Shown here: piece after piece, positions 20,453 to 32,743 of the stretch
Layout of the letters: every line of letters starts with the position of its first letter
Position numbering within the stretch: position 1 is the stretch's first letter
Assembly (NCBI GenBank): GCA_949987565.1
Contig: OX465107.1
Span: 22,054,030 to 22,118,029 of the forward strand
Direction: 5' to 3'
DNA from: Luidia sarsii
Taxonomy: Eukaryota > Echinodermata > Asteroidea > Paxillosida > Luidiidae
Length of the DNA stretch: 64,000 bases
Notes under the pieces: generated by a model
Seen by the model: only the letters and a program-made list of their open reading frames with translations
The model's database searches: none
Told to the model about the DNA's origin: nothing
Position numbers and translations under genes: made by a program

Positions 20453-21100
20453 CAATAGTCCCACTGAATAAAACACAGGTGTCGGCCGATCCCCGCCTGA
20501 ATCTTACGGCGGTCACTCCGCATTCGAGTATACGAAGTCATTACGAAGCCATCACCTTTACAATGCCGATGGTAAACCTATGTATTAACCAAGACACAGT
20601 TTTCTTCGTCAGCGGATTCTTGGGCGGCTCTGCCGAATAATAATTCCCGTTATAATTATACGCGGGTCTATTATGCGTTTTCCGGAAAAGCTGTGGGACA
20701 GTTGAGGCTTCGTCCACCTTTCTCCCCTTCACATTTTCCTTGGTCCGCTGAGCGTGTCTGTCCACGGGGGGGGGGGGGCAGGCAAGCCACTTGAAGTCAG
20801 ACAGCCGGCGATACGGCCAGTTCCTCCCGATCAATACAGCCATCGATCCAATCTGGCAACCGAAATATTTGCAAAAGCCATTTTGACGGAAGGCAGGGAC
20901 GGGAGAGGAGTGGAGAGAGGGAGGGGGTAGGAGGTGGGAGGGGGTACAGGGCCCGTACATCGCGGCTATACATCAGCGGCTGAGTCCCTCGCATCAATCA
21001 TGCCAGACAGAGGCCTGTCAAAACGGTTTCTTTTGGACGGAGATACTTGCTGGTGAGAAAGGAAAAGATAGACAGAGGATGGGATGGAGGGGGAGATGCA
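20453..21100. other. Unique intergenic sequence
   Basis: It contains a 12-base G run near 20767 and nothing else recognised. Confidence 0.6.
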
Positions 21101-21105
21101 GAGTG

Positions 21106-21440
21106 GGAATGGGAGAGGGAGAGGGAGAGGGAGAGGGAGAGGGAGAGGGAGAGGGAGAGGGAGAGGGAGAGGGAGAGGGAGAGGAGAGGGAGAGGGAGAG
21201 GGAGAGGGAGAGGGAGAGGGAGAGGGAGAGGGAGAGGGAGAGGGAGAGGGAGAGGGAGAGGGAGAGGGAGAGGGAGAGGGAGAGGGAGAGGGAGAGGGAG
21301 AGGGAGAGGGAGAGGGAGAGGGAGAGGGAGAGGGAGAGGGAGAGGGAGAGGGAGAGGGAGAGGGAGAGGGAGAGGGAGAGGGAGAGGGAGAGGGAGAGGA
21401 GAGGGAGAGGGAGAGGGAGAGGGAGAGGGAGAGGGAGGGG
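21106..21440 (+). repeat. GGGAGA hexamer array
   Basis: More than 50 nearly perfect GGGAGA hexamers, with one-base losses near 21182 and 21400 that shift the phase. The + strand contains only G and A. The open frames across it, in four phases, are repeat artefacts. Confidence 0.98.
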
Positions 21441-21950
21441 GGGAGAGGGAGAGGGAGGGAGGGGGAGAGTGAGAAAGGGAGAGACAGGGAGGGAGAGGGA
21501 GAGAGGGGGAGAGAGGGGAGGGAGAGAAGAGGGGACAAAGAGAGAGGGAGAGAGAGAGATGAAGAGAGTGAGAGATCGGGAAAGAGAGAGAGAGAGGGGA
21601 GGGAGAGAGAGATGAAGGGAGAGAGAGGGGAGAGGGAGTGAGATAAAGGGAAAGAGAGATGAAGAGAGAGGAAGAGCTAGAGATGGAGAGATATGAGAGA
21701 GAGACAGACAGAGAGACAGAGACAGAGAAAGAAGGGGAAGAGGCAAGGGAGGGACATAGTGAAGATGCGAAAGAAGAATGATAATGAGATATCGGGAAAG
21801 AGAGATAGCAGGAGAAAGAAAGAGAAAAAGAGATCTGAGTGGAAGGTGGTGTAGAGAAAGAGCATAGGGGAGCGCAATCCGATAGAGAGAGAGGGAGAGG
21901 GAGAGATAGTGAGGGAGAAGGCGTGGGAGAGAGCGAGGGGGAAAGAAATA
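21441..21950 (+). repeat. Degenerate GA-rich continuation
   Basis: Purine-rich imperfect GAGAGA/GGGAGA sequence continues for another 500 bases with rising interruption by T and C, as if ageing away from the pure hexamer block. Confidence 0.9.
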
Positions 21951-22641
21951 GTTGGCCTAATTACGGCACTGAAGCTCTCTGTGGTGTTTGCTTTGACCGA
22001 AAAAAAAAAATCAGCACCTGCCCGAACCCGCATCGACAGAACTAATCACCATGTGATGAGGGAGGTGGGGTCGCTGCTTGAAATTCCAATTTCTACACGA
22101 TTTTCCTTCTCGATTTGTTTTGGTCTGAAGCCAACTCCGACCCGTATAGCCGGTACATTGTCAACACGCTGAGAATGGAGGCCTATAGCGGCGAATGACG
22201 AGTAATACATTCATGTAACGGAATAGTCGTTATTTGTTCACTCCCATGTATATGTGCGGGTGTGTGTGGGTTGTGTGTGTACGTAAACCTTTGGACATTT
22301 CGGCGCGATAATCGAATCAGTTATACGCAGTGCACGATGCACCGATGGTGGTCCCTGCATCGGCGTCATGGCCCTGGACTGGGGCGCGTGGTACGGCGCT
22401 CCCGTGATACTCGAGAACGTCCCCGATACCGGTCTGATTCGGTTAGGACAAAATGTCCCATTGCCGTGCGTGTAATATGATATTTGCACAATTTAATGTG
22501 GGTCGTGCACGCGCGCAGGGGCCATGTTTTTTTTCCTGGCTGACGTGCGGCGGGGGATGTGTTGTGGGTCGGTGTAACCTGGTTTACCCTCCACACACTC
22601 TCCTGTCCACACCATGTCCACAGCCGTCCGATCGAGGCGAC
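21951..22641. other. Unique intergenic sequence
   Basis: A short GT-rich run near 22255-22285; nothing else recognised. Confidence 0.6.
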
Positions 22642-23060
22642 TTCAACCCTCAAAAGAGCCGGGTTATTTTGACCATCTCACAGCCGGGGGGAGGGGGCGG
22701 AATCCCCCCTTCCCCAGGCCACATCTCGGTCGTTCAATGATGGATCAAAATTATTTTTTCGAGGTTATAGAGAATTACATAATTAACATGTGTGTAAAAT
22801 TTCATTTGAATAGATTAATGTTTTGTCTAATTACACCTCGTTAATTATTCCTGATTCCTTTTTCTTTTTGTTCAGTATTTGGTATTGAATTTCCCATGAT
22901 AAGATATATGTTTGCAGTGTTTGGATGAATTAATGAAATGATAATGAAACAAGAAGAACCAACAATTGCATACAGCAATTGGCTTTATACAATCAAAAGC
23001 AAAATATAGTTTTACAAACTGTTTTCGTTCGTCAAATCGCGGATAATCATAAACAACAGT
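22642..23060 (-). mobile_element. Partial copy of the large TTAA element
   Basis: It starts TTCAACCCTCAAAAGAGCCG and shares GGTTATTTTGACCATCTCAC, the G-rich run, AATAGATTAATGTTTTGTC and the ACCAACAATTGCATAC segment with the complement of 60300-60676. The far end is lost. Confidence 0.75.
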
Positions 23061-24480
23061 CACACGAAGGGCGCCCCCAGGTGCTTGGTTCACTGGACTC
23101 ATCTGAGCACGCTGAGCAGCTGAGAACGTTGCTGCAACGTGCTGAGGTGAGCCAGTGACGTCACGGCTCAAATCAGGTCGGGGCCCGTCTGAGATCGTTA
23201 CAACGGTAACTGAACGTTTCGGGCAGCGTTACCACTGGGGCGTGAAGAAGTAGAAGATCAGCGGAGTGTGTCAGCATGGGAGTGGATGCCAAGCCTACTG
23301 CACGTTGAGTTGGGCTCTTTTCAGAGCCACACACTCATTCGCAAAAAAGAGAGATGTAATTGTTACGTGGTGTCACCGCAAACCTTCCCCTTTATCCTTC
23401 CCTCGTGGATTCGTTGAAACTATGCGTGGCTTTACGCTGAGGAAACATGGAACCAACCAAATCGTTGCTCTGGTTTTGGAAGAAATGTAACTCAGAGACG
23501 AACTTGTGATTGATTTTGACGGAAACAATCCAGCAGTCTGGCTTTATTGACCAGTAGGCCTACCGTAAACCAGTTGATACATCCGCCACCATTGCTCGCA
23601 CTGCCACTGGTGATGTAGCCCAGGGTTCGTGCAGTGTATCGAAGAATCCTGCTCATCACACGCACAGTGAGCCGTGCCTTCAGGGATCTTACTAACATTA
23701 TTTTGAGTAGACTCGTATAACTGTCGAGGCCTTGCGTTGGCCGGGCGGCTTCTTTATCCGCCAGAGCCAATTGTCTCTATTCGGGCGGCGTGTTCAGCAT
23801 TGGAGACAGGAGCGCCCTCCAGCGTTCATTAACTCCAGTGGCACGAGTCGGGGCTACCTTTACTCCATTCAGGCCTGGAATTGCGGTTTAGTGCCTATTC
23901 GATTATAGGGGACGACACCGGCGAGCCGGGCAAAGACACGGCCGACGGCCAGAAGCGGGGGGATACATCTTCCGCGGGTCGCAGATGTCTCGAGGAGAAT
24001 CTCTGGGCGGCCTGGTGGTGTAACGCAATTAAGCCGCGTCCCTCGCCGAACCCTCTTAACCCAGTTCGGCACAGATCTAGGCAGAAACCCACGGAATATA
24101 GCCTAACTTCCATCGAGCCGAAAAATGTTCAAGGTAAAACTCGAAGCCAAACGGTGCTCCATACCGTATATCGCGCGAGCGGTTCGCCCGGTGTCCACGC
24201 ACTCTGAAATAGTTATCACGTCGCTTTGAACAATTCAATTTTCCGGTCAAACCTAATTAAACTAAGTGGAATGAAACTGTCGCATACTTCGTCCTCGATA
24301 TCGATGAGCGTTGATGGCCGTCTGTATAATGACGCTGCGGCTGCGTGCAATCTGATAGCAGTCGGACTTCGTCTGCCGAGCGGAACTCACAAAGCGCGAC
24401 ACGCAGACTTTTCGCGTGCCTCGGTTGTCGAAAAGAAACATAATCGATTTGGAAATTGCACGACTGTAAGCCTTCCTGTA
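23061..24480. other. Intergenic sequence with a repeat fragment
   Basis: An AACGTTTC motif at 23213-23220 and a diverged relative of the 8-258 element at about 23310-23402; otherwise unrecognised. Confidence 0.55.
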
Positions 24481-24483
24481 AAA

Positions 24484-24583
24484 GAAGAGAGAGAGAGGAG
24501 AGGAAGAGGGAGAAATACCCGAAAGAGAGAGGGGGAGAGAGGGGGAGAGAGGGGGAGAGAGGGAGGGAGAGAGGGGAGAGAGG

Positions 24584-24665
<82 letters not shown>

Positions 24666-24685
24666 CAGACAGAGTGAGACAGAGA

Positions 24686-24722
<37 letters not shown>

Positions 24723-25320
24723 GGGAGAGAGAGAGGGAGAGAGGGAGAGAGGGAGAGAGAGAGAGAGAGAGAAAGAGGGGAGAGAGAGGGAGAGAGGGGA
24801 AAGAGAGAGAGAGATGGAGAGAGAGAGGGAGAGAGAGGGGGGATAGAGAGAGGGGGGGAGAGAGAACAAACAGGGAGAGGGAGGAAGAGGTGGATAGAAT
24901 GAGGGAGGGAGAGAGAGGTGGAGAGAGAGAGGCGGGGGGAGAGGGAGAGTGAGAGAGAGAGGAGAGAGAGAGAAGGGGAGGGGGACAGAGAGGGAGAGAG
25001 AGGGGAGATAGAGAGATGGGTGAGAGAGATGGAGAGAGGGGGGGAGAGAACAGGGAGATGGAGAAAAAGGTGGATAGAATGAGGGAGGAGAGAGAGGTGG
25101 AGAGAAAGAGGGAGGGAGGGACGGAGAGGGGGCGGAGGGGAGAGAAAAGAGAGAGCGAGATGGAGAGAGAGAGAGAGGGAGAAGGGAAAGAGAGGGAATG
25201 CAGAGATGGATAAGGAAAGACAGAGGGAGAGCGGCAGAAAGACAGAGAAAGGAAAAGAGGGTGCCGAGGAGAGAGAAATAGGCCCAGAGAGGAGGAGGGA
25301 GAGACAAACAGGCAGAGAGA
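24484..25320 (+). repeat. GA-rich satellite tract
   Basis: An 840-base purine-rich array with loose internal repetition (GGTGGATAGAATGAGGGAG occurs at about 24890 and 25070, roughly 180 bases apart). The 300-380 residue minus-strand Ser/Leu/Pro frames are repeat artefacts. Confidence 0.95.
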
Positions 25321-26123
25321 CAGCTCCTTGCGTAACAAGATCACTCGCAGCTATAACTTCATCAGGCCGCGTATTGGGGCAAGATACGGGAGTCATTCCG
25401 AAGATGCCGGGCGTGCTCTATCGCCCGAAATCTGTGGACAGGTGGAAGCCGGTTTAACCCTTAACCAAAAAAACGAATTAAGGATAATCGAATACAACTT
25501 GGCAGGCAAGTGGGAACTGATCACCGTATATATGCGGCCGTCACTTCCCATGTATTCATAGCGGTGAAAGCCCAAACAGAGGCTCAGCTGTGGGGTGAAA
25601 ATAAGCCTGGTACCCCTTTTCCGTTGGTGTGAACATTGGGGCTGATTGCATCTAGGCATGCATCTATAAGGCACCATACCAGTAACCGTTTACTAAAGGT
25701 AAATCTATGTATAAACAAATGAATAAGAAACATGAAAAGTTCAATAACCTGACTGGGACTAGGAGCTCGCGATGTTTCCCAATTTCGTTCCATGGTCTGT
25801 TTGTTTGGTATATATATTTGTTTCCCCTTTTCTCTCTCTCTTTCTCTCTCTCTCGCTCTCTATCTCTCTCTTTCTCTTCATGCTTCATATCTTTGGTAAC
25901 CGTTCGTGTGTGTCCTAACGAAGCAATCTGATGTGGGCAAAAGATCCCCGCCAGCCGGCGATAAATCGGAACGGACCGGCGAGAGGGCAGAGAATAGAAA
26001 AAGAAGACGAATTTGTGAAAACACCCCAGAGGCGCGATTGCTCATTTGAACGGTGACTTGGCAGCACGAATGAGACTCTTTCTTTGACGACCGTCTTAGT
26101 GGGGTCATGGATAAGCTGCATGT
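25321..26123. other. Intergenic sequence
   Basis: A short CT-rich run at 25832-25876 interrupts otherwise unrecognised sequence. Confidence 0.6.
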
Positions 26124-27833
26124 AAGAGAGAGAGAGAGAGAGAGAGAGATTCGGGGACATATAGAGAGGGGTGAGAGAGACTGAGAGAAAGAACGAGAGA
26201 AGAGGGAGAGGCTCGAGTGGGAGAGAGAAAGAGAAAGGAGGGAGGGAAAAGAGAGGGTGAGATATGGAAAGATACAAAGACCAATAAATAGGGAGAGAGT
26301 GAGAGAGAGAGAAAGGGAGAAGGAAAGAAGGAAAGAGGGAAGAAGAAGAGAGAGAGAGAGAGAGTGAGAGAGAGAGAGAAAAAGAGAGAAACAACACCAG
26401 AGGGAGAAGAGAGCGAGACTGACTGACAAAAAGAGAGATAGAGAGGCTGAGTGAGAGGTAGAGAGAGGCGGAGTGAGAGGCAGAGAGTGAGAGAGAGGCG
26501 GAGTGAGAGGCAGAGAGAGAGAGAGGCGGAGTGAGAGGGAGGGAGAAAGGCCGAGTGAGAGGAAGCGAAAAAGGCTGAATGAGAGGGAGGGAGAGAGGCT
26601 GAGTGAGAGGGAGGGGGAGAGGCTGAGTGAGAGGGAGGGAAAGAGGCTGAATGAGAGGGAGAGAGAGACTGAGTGAGAGGGAGAGAAAGGCTCAATGAGA
26701 GGGAAGGAAAGAGGCTGAATGAGAGGGAGAGAGAGGCTGAGTGAGAGGGGGAGAGAGGCTGAGTGAGAGGCAGAGAGAGAGAGAGAGAGGGAGAGGGAAA
26801 GAAGGAAAGAGGGAAGAAGACGAGAGAGAGAGAGAGAGTGAGAGAGACAGAAAAAGAGAGAGAAACAACAACAGAGGGAGAAGAGAGCGAGACTGACTGA
26901 CAAAGAGAGTGAGAGGTGGAGTGAGAGGCAGAGAGGGAGGCGGAGTGAGAGGTAGAGAGGGAGGGAGAAAGGCCGAGTGAGAGGGAGTGAAAGAGGCTGA
27001 ATGAGAGGGAGGGGGAGAGGCTGAGTGAGAGGGAGGGGGAGAGACTGAGTGAGAGGGAGAGAGAGGCTGAGTGAGAGGGAGAGAAAGGCTCAATGAGAGG
27101 GAAGAAAAGAGGCTGAATGAGAGGGAGAGAGAGGCTGAATGAAAGGGAGAGAGAGGCTGAGTGAGAGGGAGAGAGAGAGAGAGGGAGAGGGAAAGAAGGA
27201 AAGAAGGAAGAAGACGAGAGAGAGAGAGTGAGAGAGACAGAAAAAGAGAGAGAAACAACAACAGAGGGAGAAGAGAGCGAGACTGACTGACAAAGAGAGT
27301 GAGAGGCGGAGTGAGAGGCAGAGAGAGGCGGAGTGAGAGGCAGAGAGGGAGGGAGAAAGGCCGAGTGAGAGGGAGTGAAAGAGGCTGAATGAGAGGGAGA
27401 GAGAGAGAGGCCGAGTGAGAGAGAGGGGAGAGACTGAGTGAGAGGGAGGGAGAGGGGCTGAGTGAGAGGGAGAGAAAGGATCAATGAGAGGGAAGGAAAG
27501 AGGCTGAATGAGAGGGAGAGAGAGGCTGAATGAAAGGGAGAGAGAGGCTGAGTGAGAGGGAGAGAGAGAGAGAGAGAGAGGGAGAGGGAAAGAAGGAAAG
27601 AGGGAAGAAGACGAGAGAGAGAGTGAGAGAGACAGAAAAAGAGAGAGAAACAACAACAGAGGGAGAAGAGAGCGAGACTGACTGACAAAGAGAGTGAGAG
27701 GTGGAGTGAGAGGCAGAGAGAGGCGGAGTGAGAGGCAGAGAGGGAGGGAGAAAGGCCGAGTGAGAGGGAGTGAAAGAGGCTGAATGAGAGGGAGGGGGAG
27801 AGACTGAGTGAGAGGGAGAGAGAGGCTGAGTGA

Positions 27834-27875
<42 letters not shown>

Positions 27876-28690
27876 AAGAAGGAAAGGGGGAAGAAGACGA
27901 GAGAGGGAGAGTGAGAGAGACAGACAAAGAGAGAGAGAAACAACAACAGAGTGAGAAGAGAGCGAGACTGACTGACAAAGAGAGTGAGAGGTGGAGTGAG
28001 AGGCAGAGAGAGGCGGAGTGAGAGGCAGAGAGGGAGGGAGAAAGGCCGAGTGAGAGGGAGCGAAAGAGGCTGAATGAGAGGGAGGGAGAGAGGCCGAGTG
28101 AGAGAGAGGGGAGAGACTGAGTGAGAGGGAGGGAGAGAGGCTGAGTGAGAGGGAGAGAAAGGCTCAATGAGAGGGAAGGAAAGAGGCTGAATGAGAGGGA
28201 GAGAGAGGCTGAATGAAAGGGAGAGAGAGGCTGAGTGAGAGGGAGAGAGAGAGAGAGAGAGGGAGAGGGAAAGAAGGAAAGAGGGAAGAAGACGAGAGAG
28301 AGAGTGAGAGAGACAGAAAGAGAGAGAGAAACAACAACAGAGGGAGAAGAGAGCGAGACTGACTGACAAAAAGAGTGAGAGGTGGAGTGAGAGGCAGAGA
28401 AAGACGGAGTGAGAGGCAGAGAGGGAGGGAGAAAGGCCGAGTGAGAGGGAGTGAAAGAGGCTGAATGAGAGGGAGGGGGAGAGGCTGAGTGAGAGGGAGG
28501 GGGAGAGACTGAGTGAGAGGGAGAGAGAGGCTGAGTGAGAGGGAGAGAAAGGCTCAATGAGAGGGAAGAAAAGAGGCTGAATGAGAGAGAGAGAGAGGCT
28601 GAGTGAGAGAGAGGGAGAGAGAGAGAGAGAGAGGCTGAGTGAGAGGGAGAAAGAAAGAGGCTGATGAGTGAGAGAGAGGCTGAGTGAGAA
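26124..28690 (+). repeat. Higher-order purine-rich satellite, unit about 390 bp
   Basis: The marker ACAACAACAG followed by AGGGAGAAGAGAGCGAGACT ends at 26400, 26874, 27264, 27659, 27949 and 28340, so the spacings are 474, 390, 395, 290 and 391. Each unit consists of a GA run, a GGGAAAGAAGGAAAGAGG block, the marker block with GACTGACTGACAAA, and then shorter sub-repeats such as GAGTGAGAGGCAGAGAG and GGCTGAATGAGAGGGAG. The 863-residue minus-strand frame across it is not a gene. Confidence 0.95.
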
Positions 28691-30045
28691 CATCATTACT
28701 TCCTTAATGGTGAGAAGGAGAGAGATGGGGGTGTCTTGGCTGTGGTGTCGGCCGATCGAACTGTTGGGACATCACTGTTCAAATCAGTCCGCACTGTAAT
28801 CATTAAAGCTAAATCAGGAAGGTGAAGATGGTGTGTATGCCTGTCACCCACTCCCCAGCCCACTCTCTGCCGTTTGGCATACACTTACATTGGCTTCCCG
28901 GTCGTAAAGTGCGGGCCAGTATACGAAACGCCATGGTTGGCGAAGATGAGGCAGTTTAAGGAGATTTTTAAAAGTCCATTTTGGTTTTTTTTTACACGGT
29001 CTACACGGTCGAAAGACTAAGAACTATTTATTACCGGACGAGGGGTTAAATTGAGCTACCCCACTATCTGTTGTTCCATGTCGTTCCGAGTGATCAACCC
29101 ACACTGCGCTATGGTGTCCTACCATGACCGGTGGTACTGTTTTTATCATCATTGTAAAGCCCTGTGAGGGTTTTCATCAGCAATATTCGTCTGGTGTCCA
29201 GCCACCACGAATGGCTATCAATGACTCTTAGACGGGTACCCCTCCCCCGAACGTGTGTGCGTTAAAGGAAGGAGAAAAAAATCCGCTATATAAAATCCGC
29301 GTCACTCGCGCCAGACTCCAAGAGGTTTTCATTACTGACCGTTTACCAACCGCGGTGATTACCAGCCGAGTTGTCCTTCTCTCGAGCCCACCAATCTTTG
29401 GCCCGGTCTGAGGGGAGCCGGAGGACCAGGTAAGTCTCCCTCCCAACCACACGACACATTTGTCCTGGTTGAATAACCTACCGGTCATTCGATAAGTGTT
29501 ATTCTGGGTTGTTGTTGTTTTTGTTTTACTTGTGGACACACTGCACGTAATTGCTGCGTGCTCGTTAAAAACGTCCGAGCTGTCTTTCGTTGAGGAGTGC
29601 AGTACTTGTGTTCGTACGGACGTGCTGCACGTTGTTTACCAAGGAGTCGGCAGCGGTATAGTATTTTGCGCAGTAGTGGTTTGCAAAATGGCATGTCGAT
29701 GAGAGCACATTGCATCCTGCCTCTTACACGATTCTCACCTAGGATTCGCTTTCAGTTCAATCAGAAAGAGATCGCATGGCTTAGTGTTTTATCCCTGTAT
29801 ATTGAACATAAGATACATTTTGCATTAATTCCAAGTATGTTAAAATAGCTTCGGGGCAAGGGGCATGTATTAAATCCACCACTCTCCACCATAGGAACAT
29901 CGCTTATTTGTTGGGGCCGCTTGCCCTCCACAATACACAGTTTTGATGTTTGGCTTGCCCGTGGTATTGGCGTGACATCTTTTCACCATTCGGGAACAGG
30001 CCGCTTTCGGTTGCCAAACTCCTTATTCAACTGCTAATATTTAGT
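28691..30045. other. Unique intergenic sequence
   Basis: No coding or repeat feature recognised. Confidence 0.6.
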
Positions 30046-30080
30046 GGGCCTGACGTTTCGATCTTAGCAGGACCTTTCTG
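30046..30080 (-). repeat. GAAACGTC-tail motif
   Basis: Reads AGTGGGCCTGACGTTTCGAT then CTTAGCAGGACCTTTCTGAAA; one arm of the palindrome at 58240-58336 in reverse orientation. Confidence 0.7.
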
Positions 30081-30413
30081 AAAGGCAGAGTGACAAGGAC
30101 AAAACAGATACATGTACACGAAGGGAGGGGGAAGAGAGTGAATAGGACACGGATGAGAAACAAAAGGACAAAGAGGAAAGCTGGTAGGGAGAGATCAATG
30201 TTTAAGAAAACCTCTGTCCATTATAATCGGAAAGCTAGCATTTCCCCTCACGAGTCGATTTCCGTGCCATGGTTCGAAACGGGGCCAGGCTCGCTTTAAG
30301 CCAGTAGATCGAGAGGAGTAACCCCGGGCTCGGTGCAATTTGGGGCCATGAATTTCAAACCCAGAGCAGCTTTAAGCACCCAAAACCAGCTTAGCATAAA
30401 CATTTCCCCTTGT

Positions 30414-30784
30414 TTAAAGGCCCTACACAACATTGGTAAGATCGAGAAACAGAAATGTTCACAGATTTTCATGAAACGTATACAGTTTGAAGATGGTTAT
30501 AGTAATAACCTCGCACTGAATTATTTATGCCTAAACTGTTGTATATTGGGAGAAAAGAGTAAAAGAAATCGTTTACGTCTCACAGAGATCTATTTTTCGG
30601 AACAGTACGGCGTTGAATGCTGCATTTTCGCGAAACAAATGAAGCGGTTTTCACGATTTTCTCGAGACTCGGTTGGCGGATTGAGCTGAAATGTTCACAG
30701 GTGTGCAATTTCATGCACTTGTTGGATCAGACAACGTATGGATGCTATTCTTTGACCTCCACCAATGTTGTGTAGGGACTTTAA
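30414..30784 (+). mobile_element. TTAA-flanked CCCTACACAACATTGG element, copy 2 (intact)
   Basis: TTAA (30414-30417) then AGGCCCTACACAACATTGGT; the right end is ACCAATGTTGTGTAGGGACT followed by TTAA (30781-30784). TIRs are about 20 bp with clean TTAA duplication, as in piggyBac- or Kolobok-type non-autonomous elements. The interior shares GGATCAGACAACGTATGGAT with copy 1. Confidence 0.9.
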
Positions 30785-30883
30785 CACAAGATTGCAAGCC
30801 ATATTTCACTTGATGCACGTTGGCACTCATCAGTTTGTATTCCAAGCATGGGTGCTTAGCATCACATACACCCTGTCTTTATA

Positions 30884-31245
30884 TTAAAGGCCCAATACAA
30901 CATTGGAAAAGATCGGAAAACATCGATGTCCACAGATTTCCTTCTAATTTACACAGTTTGTAGATGGTCATGATAGAATACTCATGTTGAAATCTTACGG
31001 TCTGGGATGCTGTACTTCCCTAGTAATCTTCACTCAAATAGTTTATTACTTTCAAGCAATAAACTATTTCTTACACTACAGAATGGTGCAAAAACCATGA
31101 CTGGTTTTTTTTACCTTTCTCTACTTTCTCAGATCACCGTTTGAGCTAAAACCATCGCAGGATTGCTTTTCTGGGATGTTTAATGGTTTAACACACAAAC
31201 TATGGTAATCTTTTGACCTTTACCAATGTTGTATAGTGCCTTTAA
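30884..31245 (+). mobile_element. TTAA-flanked element, copy 3 (related subfamily)
   Basis: TTAAAGGCCCAATACAACAT at the left and CCAATGTTGTATAGTGCC then TTTAA at the right. The interior (ACATCGATGTCCACAGATTT, GAATGGTGCAAAAACCATGA) matches 54534-54885 and 60673-60985 and not copy 2, so these are two subfamilies with common ends. Confidence 0.88.
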
Positions 31246-32105
31246 GCAAGGTTTCTTCTGCTTAAGCAAACGTTGGTGCTTATTATAAGCAGCTCTAAGA
31301 ACTGGCCCCCGATGTCAGATTCAGACAGGCGGACATAATGCATCGAAGCATCGTCAAAGTCAACACATGGTATCAAAAAATCTCCCCCCCTCCGGAACCG
31401 ATTCAAAATGGCCGCTGTCATGATGACGCGTCCACCTGGGGGCGTGCCGCAGGCCTGCCTGTTGTTTCAGACGTCGACATTTCCGCCTTCTTAATTCAAT
31501 TTGTGGCACAATCATTTGTTTCACCTGCACGACTCCGTGATACTCGTCCGTAATAACGGGCCACCCCGAAACTAAAATGGAATCATCCCCGGCCAAACAA
31601 AACAAAACATCACACCATTTGAAGCGGAGAACCAAGAACAGGGTTGCACACGAGGTAAGAGTGTGCCGTCCGAATTACTGAAATTAAAGTTTCAGAGAGT
31701 CCGTATAGAGGAGGCAGCGTACCGCGGTAATAGGCTAAAACTGTCATTACCACGTAATTCACGACGTTCGTTGTGCTGACAAGTGATCAACATTCATGTC
31801 GAACTAGGCATTGTGTAGCTGGTATTCTGTGTTATACTTTGTCCAAGGACAGAGTTTGGTTACTTTGGTAAGAGGGCCATTAGGCGAGCAATCATGGAAC
31901 ATACTGCACTGCCAGTTATGATTGCAGTTTTAGGAAGCACCTCTCGCCATGTTTGTGATTATGCTAATAATTTTTTTGTTTTGTTATTTTCACTGTTTTA
32001 TCTGTTTTGAAAAATGGCACTGAAAATTTGACGTGACCGGAGGCCTTCCCAAATAGTCCACTAAAGTTTGCCGATCAGATGAAGACCGATCAGCTGACAT
32101 TTAAG
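31246..32105. other. Unique intergenic sequence
   Basis: Nothing recognised. Confidence 0.6.
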
Positions 32106-32210
32106 GGCTGGATATAGCTCAGATGATTACCATAAGAGCGCTGGTGCGCAAAACTAGAGGTCGCGGGTTCAAGTCCCGCTCCAGTCAATATTTCCTTGCC
32201 ATTTTTTTCA
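32106..32210 (+). mobile_element. tRNA-derived SINE-like sequence 3 (best cloverleaf)
   Basis: Acceptor GGCTGGA/TCCAGTC pairs over 7 bp with one wobble; T arm GCGGG-TTCAAGT-CCCGC is perfect; D stem GCTC/GAGC and anticodon stem CTGGT/ACTAG are present with loop GCGCAAA. The anticodon position reads GCA (Cys-like), but position 33 is C instead of U and the D loop is about 15 bases, too long for a normal tRNA. A tail with CCTTGCCATTTTTTTC follows, as in the other two copies, so a SINE is preferred. Confidence 0.75.
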
Positions 32211-32556
32211 ATTTCTTTTAAATGTCCCCAGATATTTTCCTTTTTTTTTTTCTTCAACTGTTCTTAAATTGTGTACTGGGATCATCTACAGCTCTATTAT
32301 GAGCTGAATGGGTTCCCCCAGTGTAAATAAAGTATGATAAAAATGATTTTATTTTGGATAATAAGTGACTACCCAAGCGATGCAGTGCGAATTTTAACCC
32401 AATCTTGCAACCTAGTGGCGACAACATGTTTGTGTCGGTAATCCTCTCTTGAGGAGATTTATGAGAATGATGGATTCGGCTTGACCCGTAGGGCCTATTA
32501 TGCGACAGGTGGTGGTATGGGAGATTGATTTGACAGTATTATCAAATAGAGAACCC

Positions 32557-32590
32557 GACGTTTCGATCCCAACAGAGCCGTCTTCAAAAG
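32557..32590 (-). repeat. GAAACGTC-tail motif
   Basis: The minus strand reads TTGAAGACGGCTCTGTTGGG then ATCGAAACGTC. It is a diverged member with the TTGAAGA core. Confidence 0.55.
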
Positions 32591-32743
32591 AAGAATGGTT
32601 TTGCCGATGAGAACGAACCTGCTAAGGTCGACATGTTAGGGTTTGATTTTGTTTTTGGTTCACATTTCGCTCCTTTGAGACAGTGAGCAGTTTGTGTCGT
32701 GTCTGCCCCGCGTGGAAAGTTTGCAGTGAAACGATATACAGCA

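Noticed and set aside
21018..21746. Open frames of Arg-Gly-Arg, Glu-Gly and Ser-Pro repeats on both strands
   Set aside because: Each phase of a GGGAGA hexamer array is open by necessity; no start context or flanking coding sequence.
24257..25396. Open frames of 300-380 codons on the minus strand
   Set aside because: Low-complexity translation of GA repeat with several parallel frames open.
26105..28696. An 863-codon open frame on the minus strand
   Set aside because: It is a Ser/Leu/Pro reading of the purine satellite; other frames are open too, there is no domain, and composition follows the repeat period.
32106..32186. A functional tRNA-Cys gene
   Set aside because: The D loop is too long, position 33 is C, and the sequence shares a tail with two degraded copies, which fits a SINE.
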